Shown here: piece after piece, positions 1-8,120 of the stretch
How the letters are laid out: each line of letters begins with the position of its first letter
Position numbering within the stretch: the stretch's first letter is position 1
NCBI GenBank assembly: GCA_905215625.1
Contig: CAJMQQ010000004.1
Span: 15,656-79,655, forward strand
From: an uncultured bacterium
GTDB taxonomy: Bacteria; Bacillota; Clostridia; Lachnospirales; Lachnospiraceae
DNA: 64,000 nucleotides
Reading direction: 5' to 3'
Translations under genes and position numbers: made by a program
The notes under the pieces: model-generated
Told to the model about the DNA's origin: nothing
Database searches by the model: none
What the model saw: only the letters and a program-made list of their open reading frames with translations

Positions 1-596
1 AAAAACCACGTAGAAGGTCCATGACAAACCAAACCAATTGTTCGTGGTACATAATAAATTTTTAAACCTTTACAAATGCAATCTAATAAAAATTTATTTT
101 CTTCACCAGAGCCATTCCCAGAACCAGCTCCCATAAACGGATCAAAAAAAATGCCCGCCGAACGGATTCGTTCTGTTCGAAAAGCAATCTGATAAGAGAC
201 TACTTTCAGACAGCCAAGCGGCCCTAGACGTTGCAAGATTGGTTTTAAACGAAATTTTTTATTACCTTCTAAATCGAAAATAATAATATCTGCCTGAGGT
301 AGTTCCTCAAAAGCATTGCATACAATAATCTCATATTCTTTTGTAAGAATCTCATCGTCATCACATAGCAAACATATATCTCCCAATGCATGACTAATCG
401 CCATATTTCTACTACGTGAAACACCACGCTCTTTGGTAGAAATCATACGAATAGTTCGCCCATCTCGATGAACAGTAACGTGATCTGATACATTAACAGT
501 TTGGTTAATCAGTAACACATCTGATGTAATCTTAGTTTTTTCTACCAAGGAAAGATCTTTTTGGTTCATACATGAAACCAAAACTTCCAGTTTCAT
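1..596 (-). CDS. GT-A family glycosyltransferase, 3' end cut by window edge
   Basis: An open frame runs leftward from an ATG at 594-596 to the window edge, giving 198 codons without a stop. The product starts MKLEVLVSCMNQ and contains the acidic CDDDE motif typical of the nucleotide-sugar/metal site of GT-A enzymes, followed by FMGAGSGNG and EENKFL. It aligns end to end with the product of the rightward gene at 940, with roughly half of the residues identical by eye, including CLLCDDDE, FMGAG and STWFF. A GGGGTG ribosome site lies just upstream of the ATG. It is divergent from the gene at 940 and faces the opposite end of the invertible promoter segment. In the orientation shown no good leftward promoter is visible, so it is probably silent here (inference). 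Substrate is unknown. Confidence 0.85.
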   Translation of the reverse strand, partial: MKLEVLVSCMNQKDLSLVEKTKITSDVLLINQTVNVSDHVTVHRDGRTIRMISTKERGVSRSRNMAISHALGDICLLCDDDEILTKEYEIIVCNAFEELPQADIIIFDLEGNKKFRLKPILQRLGPLGCLKVVSYQIAFRTERIRSAGIFFDPFMGAGSGNGSGEENKFLLDCICKGLKIYYVPRTIGLVCHGPSTWF

Positions 597-638
597 AAAC
601 ACCCCTATAAAAACAATAAATGATAAATTTGCTTCCTA

Positions 639-657
639 TAATTGTACTTATACCAAG
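639..657 (+). repeat. Left inverted repeat of the invertible segment (19 bp)
   Basis: The sequence TAATTGTACTTATACCAAG is the exact reverse complement of 902-920. The match does not extend outward or inward. A 244-nt loop makes a transcription terminator unlikely, and the repeat has the size of a tyrosine-recombinase crossover site. Confidence 0.85.
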
Positions 658-726
658 CGTCAGTGTCTTTTGCTGATAAATAAAGGGATTTTTTGAAATA
701 CAATCATTCACTTCTATTGAAAACCA

Positions 727-755
727 TTGACAAATATAAGGAAAAAGGGTATATC
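727..755 (+). promoter_or_regulatory. Candidate upstream sigma-A promoter inside invertible segment
   Basis: A perfect -35 (TTGACA, 727-732) is followed after 17 bp by TATATC (750-755), a moderate -10. It points rightward and is entirely within the invertible core, so its direction would flip on inversion. The -10 is weaker than that of the promoter at 861-889. Confidence 0.5.
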
Positions 756-860
756 CTTAAAAGATGTATCTATATGTGGATTTTTGGAGATTTTATAGGC
801 GCTAAATGTCGAATACATAAGAAATTATAGGATTTTTAAAGAAATGTTAATTATTACAAG

Positions 861-889
861 TTGCTATCTTAAAATAAAGATGGTATACT
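861..889 (+). promoter_or_regulatory. Main candidate sigma-A promoter inside invertible segment
   Basis: TTGCTA (861-866), a 17-bp spacer and an extended -10 (TGG then TATACT, 884-889) make a good promoter. The predicted start falls near 896, only a few bases before the right inverted repeat. This is the usual position of promoters on invertible elements, because the repeat is then transcribed into the leader of whichever operon is on. Confidence 0.7.
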
Positions 890-901
890 AATTTAGACTT
901 A

Positions 902-920
902 CTTGGTATAAGTACAATTA
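902..920 (-). repeat. Right inverted repeat of the invertible segment (19 bp)
   Basis: CTTGGTATAAGTACAATTA is the exact reverse complement of 639-657. It ends 19 bp before the start codon of the rightward glycosyltransferase, just ahead of its AGGAG ribosome site. Confidence 0.85.
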
Positions 921-939
921 ATACACCTAGGAGATGGTT

Positions 940-1743
940 ATGTCTATAGAAGTCCTTCTTTCTTGTATGCACCAGACGGATCTGGCACTCGTGTCTCAAA
1001 GCCGTATTTCCGGAGATGTTTTGATTATCAATCAGGCAGATGAAGACTCTAAGGTGGACACAGTAAATAAAGAACAGCGTATTCGAATGATAACGACGAG
1101 AGAACGTGGACTTTCCCGAAGTCGGAATATGGCGATTCACAATGCAAAAGGGGATATTTGTCTGTTATGCGATGACGATGAAGAGTTTGTGGAAAAATAT
1201 GAACAACTGATAGAAAAGGCATTTTGTGAGCAGGCAGATGCAGACATTATAGCTTTTGATGTAGAAAATAAAGAAACTCGCCTGAAAAAAAGACGAAAGC
1301 GCTTAAATAGGCTGGATTGTTTGAAAATAGCATCCTTCCAGATAGCATTCCGCAGACGTTCCATATTGGAAAAGAACATTAAATTTGACGAATTTATGGG
1401 GGCTGGCACTGGAAACGGCGGGAGTGAAGAAAATAAATTTTTATGGGACTGTTTAGACAAAGGATTAGTTATATATTATCAGCCAGTTACGATTGCTGCC
1501 CTCCATTCAAAATCTTCCACATGGTTTTTTGGATATAACAGCAGTTTTTTTTATCAGCGCGGAGCTGCTACACGATACATGATGGGAAGTTGTCTTTCTG
1601 TTAGCTATGCGTTTTACTATTTGATAGCTAAATATAGAAAGTATTGCGGTGATATTTCTATGTTTCAGGCAGCATGTGCGTTGTTTCATGGAATCTGGGA
1701 GAATCCTATTTATAAACAAATTATAGAAAGAAATGATATTTAA
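940..1743 (+). CDS. GT-A family glycosyltransferase, first gene of switchable operon
   Basis: This 267-residue protein is a paralogue of the leftward partial protein at 1-596. It shares the N-terminus (MSIEVLLSCMHQ against MKLEVLVSCMNQ), the CLLCDDDE metal/nucleotide-sugar motif near residue 80 and FMGAG/EENKFL. The ATG at 940 is preferred over that at 934, because AGGAG at 929-933 abuts 934 but is spaced 6 nt from 940, and only this start aligns with the paralogue. It is a soluble cytoplasmic enzyme that probably adds a sugar during lipid-linked glycan assembly; donor and acceptor are unknown. It is followed after 2 bp by another glycosyltransferase and is the first gene downstream of the putative invertible promoter. 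Confidence 0.85.
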   Translation: MSIEVLLSCMHQTDLALVSQSRISGDVLIINQADEDSKVDTVNKEQRIRMITTRERGLSRSRNMAIHNAKGDICLLCDDDEEFVEKYEQLIEKAFCEQADADIIAFDVENKETRLKKRRKRLNRLDCLKIASFQIAFRRRSILEKNIKFDEFMGAGTGNGGSEENKFLWDCLDKGLVIYYQPVTIAALHSKSSTWFFGYNSSFFYQRGAATRYMMGSCLSVSYAFYYLIAKYRKYCGDISMFQAACALFHGIWENPIYKQIIERNDI

Positions 1744-1745
1744 TT

Positions 1746-2786
1746 ATGAAAAAAACGATTTCATTTATCGTGCCATCCTATAATGTTGAACACTGTTTGG
1801 AAACGGCCTTAAATTCTTTTTTGGTTGAAGAAATTTTAGAAAACATAGAAGTAATTATAGTAGATGATGGTTCGCAGGATAATACTGCAGAGATTGCATA
1901 TCAGTATGCGTTACAATACCCAGAAACGTTTCGCGTTATCCGCAAAGAGAATGGCGGGCATGGTTCAGCTATTAATTGTGGTGTTCAAATAGCAGTTGGA
2001 AAGTATATAAAAGTAATAGATGCAGATGATTGGATTGTTACTTCAAATTTAAAACAGTGGATTGCACAATTAGAGGAAAGTAATGCAGATGTGGTTTTGA
2101 ACCCATTTCACATGATTAATATATCAACTAATAAAAAAGAATCCCGCCATATGTATTTGGAAAATTATAGGCGTACATATACGTTAGAAGAAATAATTTC
2201 TAATTGGAAAGCGTTTGACAGATGCATTACTTTTCATGGGATTACATATAACAGGCTGTTTTACACAAAATATGCTCATAAATTGCCGGAAAAAATTTTT
2301 TATGAAGATCAGGAATATGCATCTATTCCATGCTGTCATGCAGTGAGCATTCAGCCTATGGAACTTTTTATTTATCAATATATGGTTGGAAGCGCTGAAC
2401 AAAGTGTAGCGCTTCCAAACCAGTTGAAACGAATTGAACATATTAAGCAGGTTGCATTGAGGATGATATCATACAGTGCTTCTTGCACAGGCCTTACGAG
2501 CTGCGGACGTTCTTTTCTGGAACAAAAAGCAGAAGGCGTAGTATTAAGTTTTTACACAATAGCGGCCACTGGAAATCCTAATAGAGCGGAAGGACGTCAG
2601 TGGTGCTATCAACTGAATCAGGAGATTAAGTCAACCTCTCCATTATTTTATAAGAGAATACGAAAGAAATTTAGGATGTATCAAATCTTTAATTACTTGA
2701 AAATAAATACGGAATTTTATGATAAGATACTTCATTCTAAAATTTACAATGCTTTGAGAAATAATCATCAGCGCGAGATTAAGTAA
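1746..2786 (+). CDS. Glycosyltransferase family 2
   Basis: The 346-residue protein begins with a classic GT2 fold: SFIVPSYNVE near residue 5, the nucleotide-binding VDDGSQDN around residue 40, NGGHGSAINCG near 75 and the metal-binding DADDW near 97. It lies 2 bp after the preceding glycosyltransferase and 16 bp before the exporter permease, so it belongs to the same transcript. It is likely a cytoplasmic transferase in assembly of the exported glycan. Sugar specificity cannot be read from sequence. Confidence 0.9.
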   Translation: MKKTISFIVPSYNVEHCLETALNSFLVEEILENIEVIIVDDGSQDNTAEIAYQYALQYPETFRVIRKENGGHGSAINCGVQIAVGKYIKVIDADDWIVTSNLKQWIAQLEESNADVVLNPFHMINISTNKKESRHMYLENYRRTYTLEEIISNWKAFDRCITFHGITYNRLFYTKYAHKLPEKIFYEDQEYASIPCCHAVSIQPMELFIYQYMVGSAEQSVALPNQLKRIEHIKQVALRMISYSASCTGLTSCGRSFLEQKAEGVVLSFYTIAATGNPNRAEGRQWCYQLNQEIKSTSPLFYKRIRKKFRMYQIFNYLKINTEFYDKILHSKIYNALRNNHQREIK

Positions 2787-2802
2787 AAGGAGAAAATTAT
2801 TT

Positions 2803-3603
2803 ATGAATCAGAGGATTCAAATGCTGCAAAAGCGTCTGACTAATTCGTGGCAGTATAGAGATTTACTAAAACAGTTGGTAATAAGAGATATTAAATTAAA
2901 ATATCGCCGGAGCTTTTTAGGATATTTGTGGAGTGTATTAAATCCACTTTTTATCATGTGCGTTATGACATTAATATTTTCCACTATGTTTAAAAGAAAT
3001 ATTGAGAATTTTCCAGTGTATCTTTTTACAGGACAGATTATGTTTAACTTTATGAATCAGTCTACACATCAGGCAATATTTTCGATTACGGGAAATAGTG
3101 CTCTTTTGAAAAAAACATATGTGCCCAAATACATTTTTACTGTTTCCAGAATTACGAGCGGACTGGTTGACTTTTTCTTTTCTTTGGGGGCACTGATTAT
3201 TGTAATGTTAGCAACGAGAGCTAAGTTTACAGTGTATCTTTTTCTGACTCCATTTGTTGCCATTCAGTTATATTTGTTTTGTGTTGGTTTAGGAATGTTT
3301 CTTGCTCAGGCAAATGTATTTTTCAGAGATATTCAATATATTTACAATGCAGTTACAACAGCCTGGATGTATTTTACACCTATTTTTTATCCTATGGAGC
3401 AGCTTCCCATGGAGATTCAATGGCTGATTAAGCATTTAAATCCTATGTATTTTTATGTAGGGCAATTTCGAGATTTAATATATTATGGAAGGCTTCCAGG
3501 ACCGGTTATCATATTTGCAGGATGTACTACCGCTATTGTTATGCTGATAATCGGAATCACTTCCTTTTTGAAGACACAAAATGATTTTATTTTATATATT
3601 TAA
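2803..3603 (+). CDS. ABC-2 type polysaccharide/teichoic acid export permease (TagG/Wzm family)
   Basis: The 266-residue protein has the TagG/Wzm architecture. An amphipathic N-terminus (residues about 1-30, ending RDIKLKYRRSFLGYLWSVLNP) is followed by six hydrophobic segments. The RDIKLKYR..LG..W motif is characteristic of this exporter family. It has a good AAAGGAG site and sits 12 bp before its ATPase. Together they would move the completed lipid-linked polymer across the cytoplasmic membrane. Confidence 0.93.
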   Translation: MNQRIQMLQKRLTNSWQYRDLLKQLVIRDIKLKYRRSFLGYLWSVLNPLFIMCVMTLIFSTMFKRNIENFPVYLFTGQIMFNFMNQSTHQAIFSITGNSALLKKTYVPKYIFTVSRITSGLVDFFFSLGALIIVMLATRAKFTVYLFLTPFVAIQLYLFCVGLGMFLAQANVFFRDIQYIYNAVTTAWMYFTPIFYPMEQLPMEIQWLIKHLNPMYFYVGQFRDLIYYGRLPGPVIIFAGCTTAIVMLIIGITSFLKTQNDFILYI

Positions 3604-3615
3604 CAGGAGTGTACT

Positions 3616-4365
3616 ATGGAGAATAAACCTGTGGTTATAGATGTGGATCATGTAACGATAAGATTCAATTTAGCCACTCAGAAGATAGATAATTTAAAAG
3701 AATATTTCATTAAACTTGTAAAAAAAGAGCTGATGTTTCAAGAATTTCTTGCTGTAAAAGATGTCAGTTTCCAAGTAAAGAAAGGGGAAGCCTGGGGAAT
3801 TGTAGGGGCAAATGGTTCAGGAAAGTCCACTATGCTGAAGGCCATAAGCGGCATCCTTCGTCCATACAAAGGAAGTATTCAGGTAACTGGAAGCGTAGCT
3901 CCTTTGATAGAATTAGGGGCAGGTTTTGATGCGAATATGACTGCCAGAGAAAATATTTTTTTGAATGGATGCGTGTTGGGCCACTCGGAAAAATATATGA
4001 AGGAGCATTTTGAAGAGATTGTTGAATTTGCAGAATTACAGGATTTTTTAGATTCTCCTATTAAAAACTACTCGTCCGGTATGCGGGCACGATTGGGCTT
4101 TGCAATCGCAACTATGGTAAAGCCGGACATCTTAATTGTAGATGAAATATTGTCAGTAGGCGATTATAAATTCCGGAAAAAATGCGAGGAACGTATGAAT
4201 TATATGCTGAGTGGTGGTACAACTTTACTATATGTATCACATTCTATTGATGAGGTAAAAAGGCTTTGCAACCATGCTATCTGGTTAGATAAAGGAGTGG
4301 CTCGCATGATTGGAGAAGCACAGGAAGTATGCAGTGCTTATATGGCTGAGCAGGCGAAAAAATGA
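3616..4365 (+). CDS. ABC exporter ATPase for polysaccharide/teichoic acid (TagH/Wzt family)
   Basis: The 249-residue ATPase has Walker A GANGSGKST (near residue 65), a family-typical signature YSSGMRARLGFA, Walker B ILIVDEIL and the switch histidine in YVSHS. Insertion of residues before Walker A, with an FLAVKDVSF segment, is typical of the TagH/Wzt branch. It lacks the C-terminal carbohydrate-recognition domain of O9-type Wzt proteins, which suggests export without that proofreading step (inference). Its stop overlaps the next start (ATGA). Confidence 0.93.
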   Translation: MENKPVVIDVDHVTIRFNLATQKIDNLKEYFIKLVKKELMFQEFLAVKDVSFQVKKGEAWGIVGANGSGKSTMLKAISGILRPYKGSIQVTGSVAPLIELGAGFDANMTARENIFLNGCVLGHSEKYMKEHFEEIVEFAELQDFLDSPIKNYSSGMRARLGFAIATMVKPDILIVDEILSVGDYKFRKKCEERMNYMLSGGTTLLYVSHSIDEVKRLCNHAIWLDKGVARMIGEAQEVCSAYMAEQAKK

Positions 4366-5399
4366 TAGAGTTATCCATTATAATTCCTGTTTATCAGGCG
4401 GAGCGGTATATAGGAGAATGTTTGGAAAGCCTGTTGTGTCAAAAATTATGCAATTATGAAATTATATGTATAGATGATGGCTCTTTTGATCGTTCAGCAG
4501 AAATTATTGAGGAATATGCCAGGCGGCATCCGCTTATAAAATACTATTATCAGAACAATCAGGGGGTTAGCTCGGCGCGAAATCATGGCCTTCAAAGAGC
4601 GAAAGGCAAATATATTTTGTATATCGATGCCGATGATGTGATAAAAAAACAGTCTCTTGGAAAAGCTTTGAAAAAAATTAAACGCAGTCAGGCGGAAATA
4701 CTGGTCTTTGGAGGGCAGGCTAAAGCGTTTTTTACTACTCCGGAATGGGTAAAAGATGCTTTTTTTACAAGAAATACTGTATATGAACACAACTCAATAC
4801 AAGCGCTATTTCACGAAAGCGGAGCTAGACCTTCTGTATGTAATAAGCTTTTTTTATGGGATATTGTAAAAGAAGCTTATTTTCCAAATCAAATAATTAT
4901 TAGTGAGGATTTGGCTTTTTTATTTGATGTATTTCCAAAAGCTGAAAAAATAGTGTTTTGTTCGCAAAATATTTACCGGTACCGGATTTTAAATGAAAAA
5001 TCTGCTATGCACTGTATCGAAAAAAATGTGGGAATACTGTTTGAAAATCATCTTCAAACAGTAGAGTATGTTTTGCGTTTATGGAGAAAACGTGGAATCC
5101 TGGAAAGTGAGAAAACAGAATTAAGAAAATGGGCAGTTGATTTTCTGGGATACATATATATTTTGCTTTCAGATACAGAAAAAAAAGAGGTTATTTTGCG
5201 CCTGGAGAAAATTTCTGAATGTTTGAATTTTTCAGAACAAGATAAAAGGCGTTTTTACCAACCGGATTTGCCGAAACAAAGGTTAATAAAAAAATTAGGA
5301 AAGTCTTTGTGTTATCAATTTCAGAGATACGGTTTGAAATTTGGAATTTATAGCACAATTTTAAAGGTATATGGGAGAGTAAGAGATGATAGACGATAG
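4362..5399 (+). CDS. Glycosyltransferase family 2
   Basis: The 345-residue GT2 protein has LSIIIPVYQAE at the N-terminus, IDDGSFD near residue 38, the acceptor-side GVSSARNHGL near 70 and metal-binding YIDADDV near 88. It overlaps the ATPase gene by 4 bp and the next gene by 14 bp, which indicates translational coupling within the glycan operon. The C-terminal 120 residues are family-specific and unassigned. Confidence 0.9.
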   Translation: MIELSIIIPVYQAERYIGECLESLLCQKLCNYEIICIDDGSFDRSAEIIEEYARRHPLIKYYYQNNQGVSSARNHGLQRAKGKYILYIDADDVIKKQSLGKALKKIKRSQAEILVFGGQAKAFFTTPEWVKDAFFTRNTVYEHNSIQALFHESGARPSVCNKLFLWDIVKEAYFPNQIIISEDLAFLFDVFPKAEKIVFCSQNIYRYRILNEKSAMHCIEKNVGILFENHLQTVEYVLRLWRKRGILESEKTELRKWAVDFLGYIYILLSDTEKKEVILRLEKISECLNFSEQDKRRFYQPDLPKQRLIKKLGKSLCYQFQRYGLKFGIYSTILKVYGRVRDDRR

Positions 5400-8079
5400 G
5401 GAATATAGGTTTAAGTTTTCGATTGTTATTGCAGTATATAATGTTGAAGCATTTTTAGCAGAGGCAATAGAAAGTCTGATTGAACAGTCTATTGGATTTA
5501 AAGAAAATGTCCAGGTTATTTTGGTTAATGATGGCTCTTCAGATAACTCGGGAATGGTTTGTGACGAGTATCAAAAAAAATATCCAGAAAATATTATTGT
5601 TGTTCATAAAGAAAATGGTGGTGTTTCGTCTGCCAGAAATGAAGGACTTCGCTATATTGAAGGCAGATATGTGAACTTTATGGATGGGGATGATAAATTG
5701 TCCTCCAATACGTTGGCGCTTATCGATAAATATTTTCAGGAATGGACAGATATAAAATTATTGGCGATCCCTTTGGTATTCTTTGATGGAAAAAGGGGTA
5801 AGCATGTCTTGAATGATAAATTTAACAAGGGTACGCGAATTATTAATTTACTGAGAGAATACCAGTATCCGCTGCTGTCATTATCCTCTGCTTTCATTAC
5901 CTATGAAATAGCGAAAACGATACATTTCGATGAAAGATTAGTTACGGCAGAAGACGCAAAAGTGATTCAGGGTATTCTTTTGACGACACTTCAATATGGA
6001 GTTGTAAGCGGAGCAACTTACTGGTATCGGAGGAGAACAACAGGCGTGAGTTCTGCTATTCAAAATTCGACACATACAAGAGAATGGTATGTGAATTATA
6101 TTGAATATTTTGCAAAGTGGTGTATTGATGAAAGTAAACGTCGAATGGGATGTGTTCCGAAATTTATTCAATATACGGTGATGTATGATTTACAGTGGAG
6201 ATATCAGCTTGAAGAATTACCACTCCAAGTTTTAACAGAAAAAGAAATTCAAGAATATCTATCTTCATTAAGGTGGTTAATTCAAAATATTGATGATGAA
6301 ATAATACTTTCTCAAAAACATATTTTTATTGAACACAAGCTCTTTATATTAAAACAGAAATATGGACATATTCCTAAAAAATTCATAAGAAATAATGACA
6401 TCATTTATTTTTATCAAGACAGGGCTGTTTACCAGCTTTCAAAAAATGCAGTTAAAATAGACTTTATTAGAGTAGAGAATAATAACTTAATCATAGAAGG
6501 GTCAAGCGTTTTCTGTGAAATAGAAGATACTCCGCAAATTAACTGGTATTTAAAGGCGAATGACGATTTAATTCTTTGTGAAACTATGAAATCTCAACCG
6601 ATGACGAAAAGTCTGGGAGATACGATTGCTTACAGAAGTAGATTTAAGGCGACATTAAAATTAACAAATTCACTATATAATATTAAAATTTTATGCAAAA
6701 TTAATGGTATGTTTGCTGAAAAAAAGAGATTTCAATTTGGCAAATTTTCTCCATTGCAGGGAAATATGTGGAACTCTTATTTTACTGCAGGCGATTATAT
6801 AATTAGTTATAAATATAATACATTAGTTGCAAATAGATATACTATTAAATTGCATATACATAAAGAATTGTCCTATTTAAAAGGGCTGATTAAAAAGAAT
6901 ACTCCAGCCTCAAAAAAAGCGGCAATATTAAGAACTTTATACAGAGTAAGGAAAAGGATACCACATAAACAGGTATGGCTGATATCCGATCGTGTAAACA
7001 AGGCGGACGATAATGGAGAGGCTCTTTTCCGATATATGAAAGAACATCCGGACAAGCATATAAAATGTTATTTTGCGATATCTCCTCAAAGTCCTGATTT
7101 TCAACGCTTGAAAACATATGGAACGGTTATAGCTTTTGGAGGCTGGCTATATAAATGGCTGTATATTTGTGGGGCACATATTATTTCTTCGCAGGCAGAA
7201 GATTATGTTTTTCGCCCAATTCAAAATGGAACGTCATTTTATGCAGATATAGTTTATAAGAGCCGCTTTGTTTTTTTACAGCATGGCGTCACTCAAAATG
7301 ATTTGTCACGCTGGCTTAATAGAGAAAATAAAAATATTGCATTGCTGGCCACTACGACAAATGCAGAATATGCTTCTATTTTAAAAGGTAATTATTTATA
7401 TGATGAATCAGTTGTAAAATTAACTGGTTTTGCGCGGTATGATCGTTTGTCTCATAATGAAATGCGTAAAATTACATTTATGCCATCGTGGCGTTCTTAT
7501 CTTGTATCCACTATTACTGCCAATAGTAATGCGCCTCAGCCTTTGAATAATTTTGAAGAAAGTGCATATTACAAGGTTTATTCTGAACTGTGGAATAATG
7601 GAATTTTAATTAATAAGGCGAAAGAACTGGGATATACACTGCAATTAATGATACATCCCAATATGGTAAATACATTGCCGTATTTTTCCTTGGATCCATA
7701 TATCAAAGTTTTGCCATTTAACGAGTCGTATAATAAAATTTTTGCAGAAAGTGATTTACTGGTAACAGACTATTCTTCAGTCTCATTTGACTTTGCATAT
7801 TTAAGAAAGCCTGTTTTATATTTCCAATTTGATAAGGAAGAAATATATTCTGGAAATCACACTTTTCAAAAAGGGTACTTTGATTATGAAAAAAATGGGT
7901 TTGGTGAGGTTGAATATACATTAGACGGAATTATACAAAAAATTCTCGAGTATATGGAGCAAGGATGTCAGGTAAAAGATAGTTATTTAGAAAGAATTAA
8001 CAGAACGTTTCCATTTGCTGATCAAAATAACTGCAAACGGATTTGTGAAGAAATTAAGAAACTTTTTGAAAAGCAATAG
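5386..8079 (+). CDS. Bifunctional GT2 / CDP-glycerol glycerophosphotransferase (TagF-like)
   Basis: The 897-residue protein joins two enzymes. Residues about 8-230 are a GT2 domain (FSIVIAVYNVE, LVNDGSSDNSG, NGGVSSARNEG, FMDGDDK). A middle region of about 300 residues resembles the linker domain of such fusions. From about residue 529 it is a CDP-glycerol:poly(glycerophosphate) transferase, with QHGVT, FMPSWRSYL, IHPN and TDYSSVSFDFAYL in order. The TagF-type domain transfers glycerol phosphate (or a related polyol phosphate) onto a membrane-linked glycan, which makes the product teichoic-acid-like. No CDP-glycerol synthase (TagD) is seen in the window, so precursor supply must come from elsewhere. 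Confidence 0.9.
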   Translation: MIDDREYRFKFSIVIAVYNVEAFLAEAIESLIEQSIGFKENVQVILVNDGSSDNSGMVCDEYQKKYPENIIVVHKENGGVSSARNEGLRYIEGRYVNFMDGDDKLSSNTLALIDKYFQEWTDIKLLAIPLVFFDGKRGKHVLNDKFNKGTRIINLLREYQYPLLSLSSAFITYEIAKTIHFDERLVTAEDAKVIQGILLTTLQYGVVSGATYWYRRRTTGVSSAIQNSTHTREWYVNYIEYFAKWCIDESKRRMGCVPKFIQYTVMYDLQWRYQLEELPLQVLTEKEIQEYLSSLRWLIQNIDDEIILSQKHIFIEHKLFILKQKYGHIPKKFIRNNDIIYFYQDRAVYQLSKNAVKIDFIRVENNNLIIEGSSVFCEIEDTPQINWYLKANDDLILCETMKSQPMTKSLGDTIAYRSRFKATLKLTNSLYNIKILCKINGMFAEKKRFQFGKFSPLQGNMWNSYFTAGDYIISYKYNTLVANRYTIKLHIHKELSYLKGLIKKNTPASKKAAILRTLYRVRKRIPHKQVWLISDRVNKADDNGEALFRYMKEHPDKHIKCYFAISPQSPDFQRLKTYGTVIAFGGWLYKWLYICGAHIISSQAEDYVFRPIQNGTSFYADIVYKSRFVFLQHGVTQNDLSRWLNRENKNIALLATTTNAEYASILKGNYLYDESVVKLTGFARYDRLSHNEMRKITFMPSWRSYLVSTITANSNAPQPLNNFEESAYYKVYSELWNNGILINKAKELGYTLQLMIHPNMVNTLPYFSLDPYIKVLPFNESYNKIFAESDLLVTDYSSVSFDFAYLRKPVLYFQFDKEEIYSGNHTFQKGYFDYEKNGFGEVEYTLDGIIQKILEYMEQGCQVKDSYLERINRTFPFADQNNCKRICEEIKKLFEKQ

Positions 8080-8120
8080 CCGTTGATATAAGAAAAGGAT
8101 ATGTATAAGAAAGGAAAAGA

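Larger units (their letters stand above)
639..920. other. Putative invertible promoter segment (inverton)
   Basis: The 343-bp gap between two divergent paralogous glycosyltransferase genes contains a 244-bp core flanked by perfect 19-bp inverted repeats. The core carries no plausible gene and holds at least one good rightward sigma-A promoter. Known phase-variation switches, such as the Bacteroides capsule promoters and the RecV-controlled switches of Clostridioides difficile, have this layout. In the orientation shown, transcription would enter the rightward operon. Inversion would aim the same promoter at the leftward gene. A tyrosine recombinase is encoded about 10.6 kb away. Confidence 0.75.

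Noticed and set aside
639..920. The 19-bp inverted repeat as a terminator or cruciform hairpin
   Set aside because: The arms are 244 nt apart, lack a T-run and flank promoters between divergent genes, so a recombination site is a better explanation.
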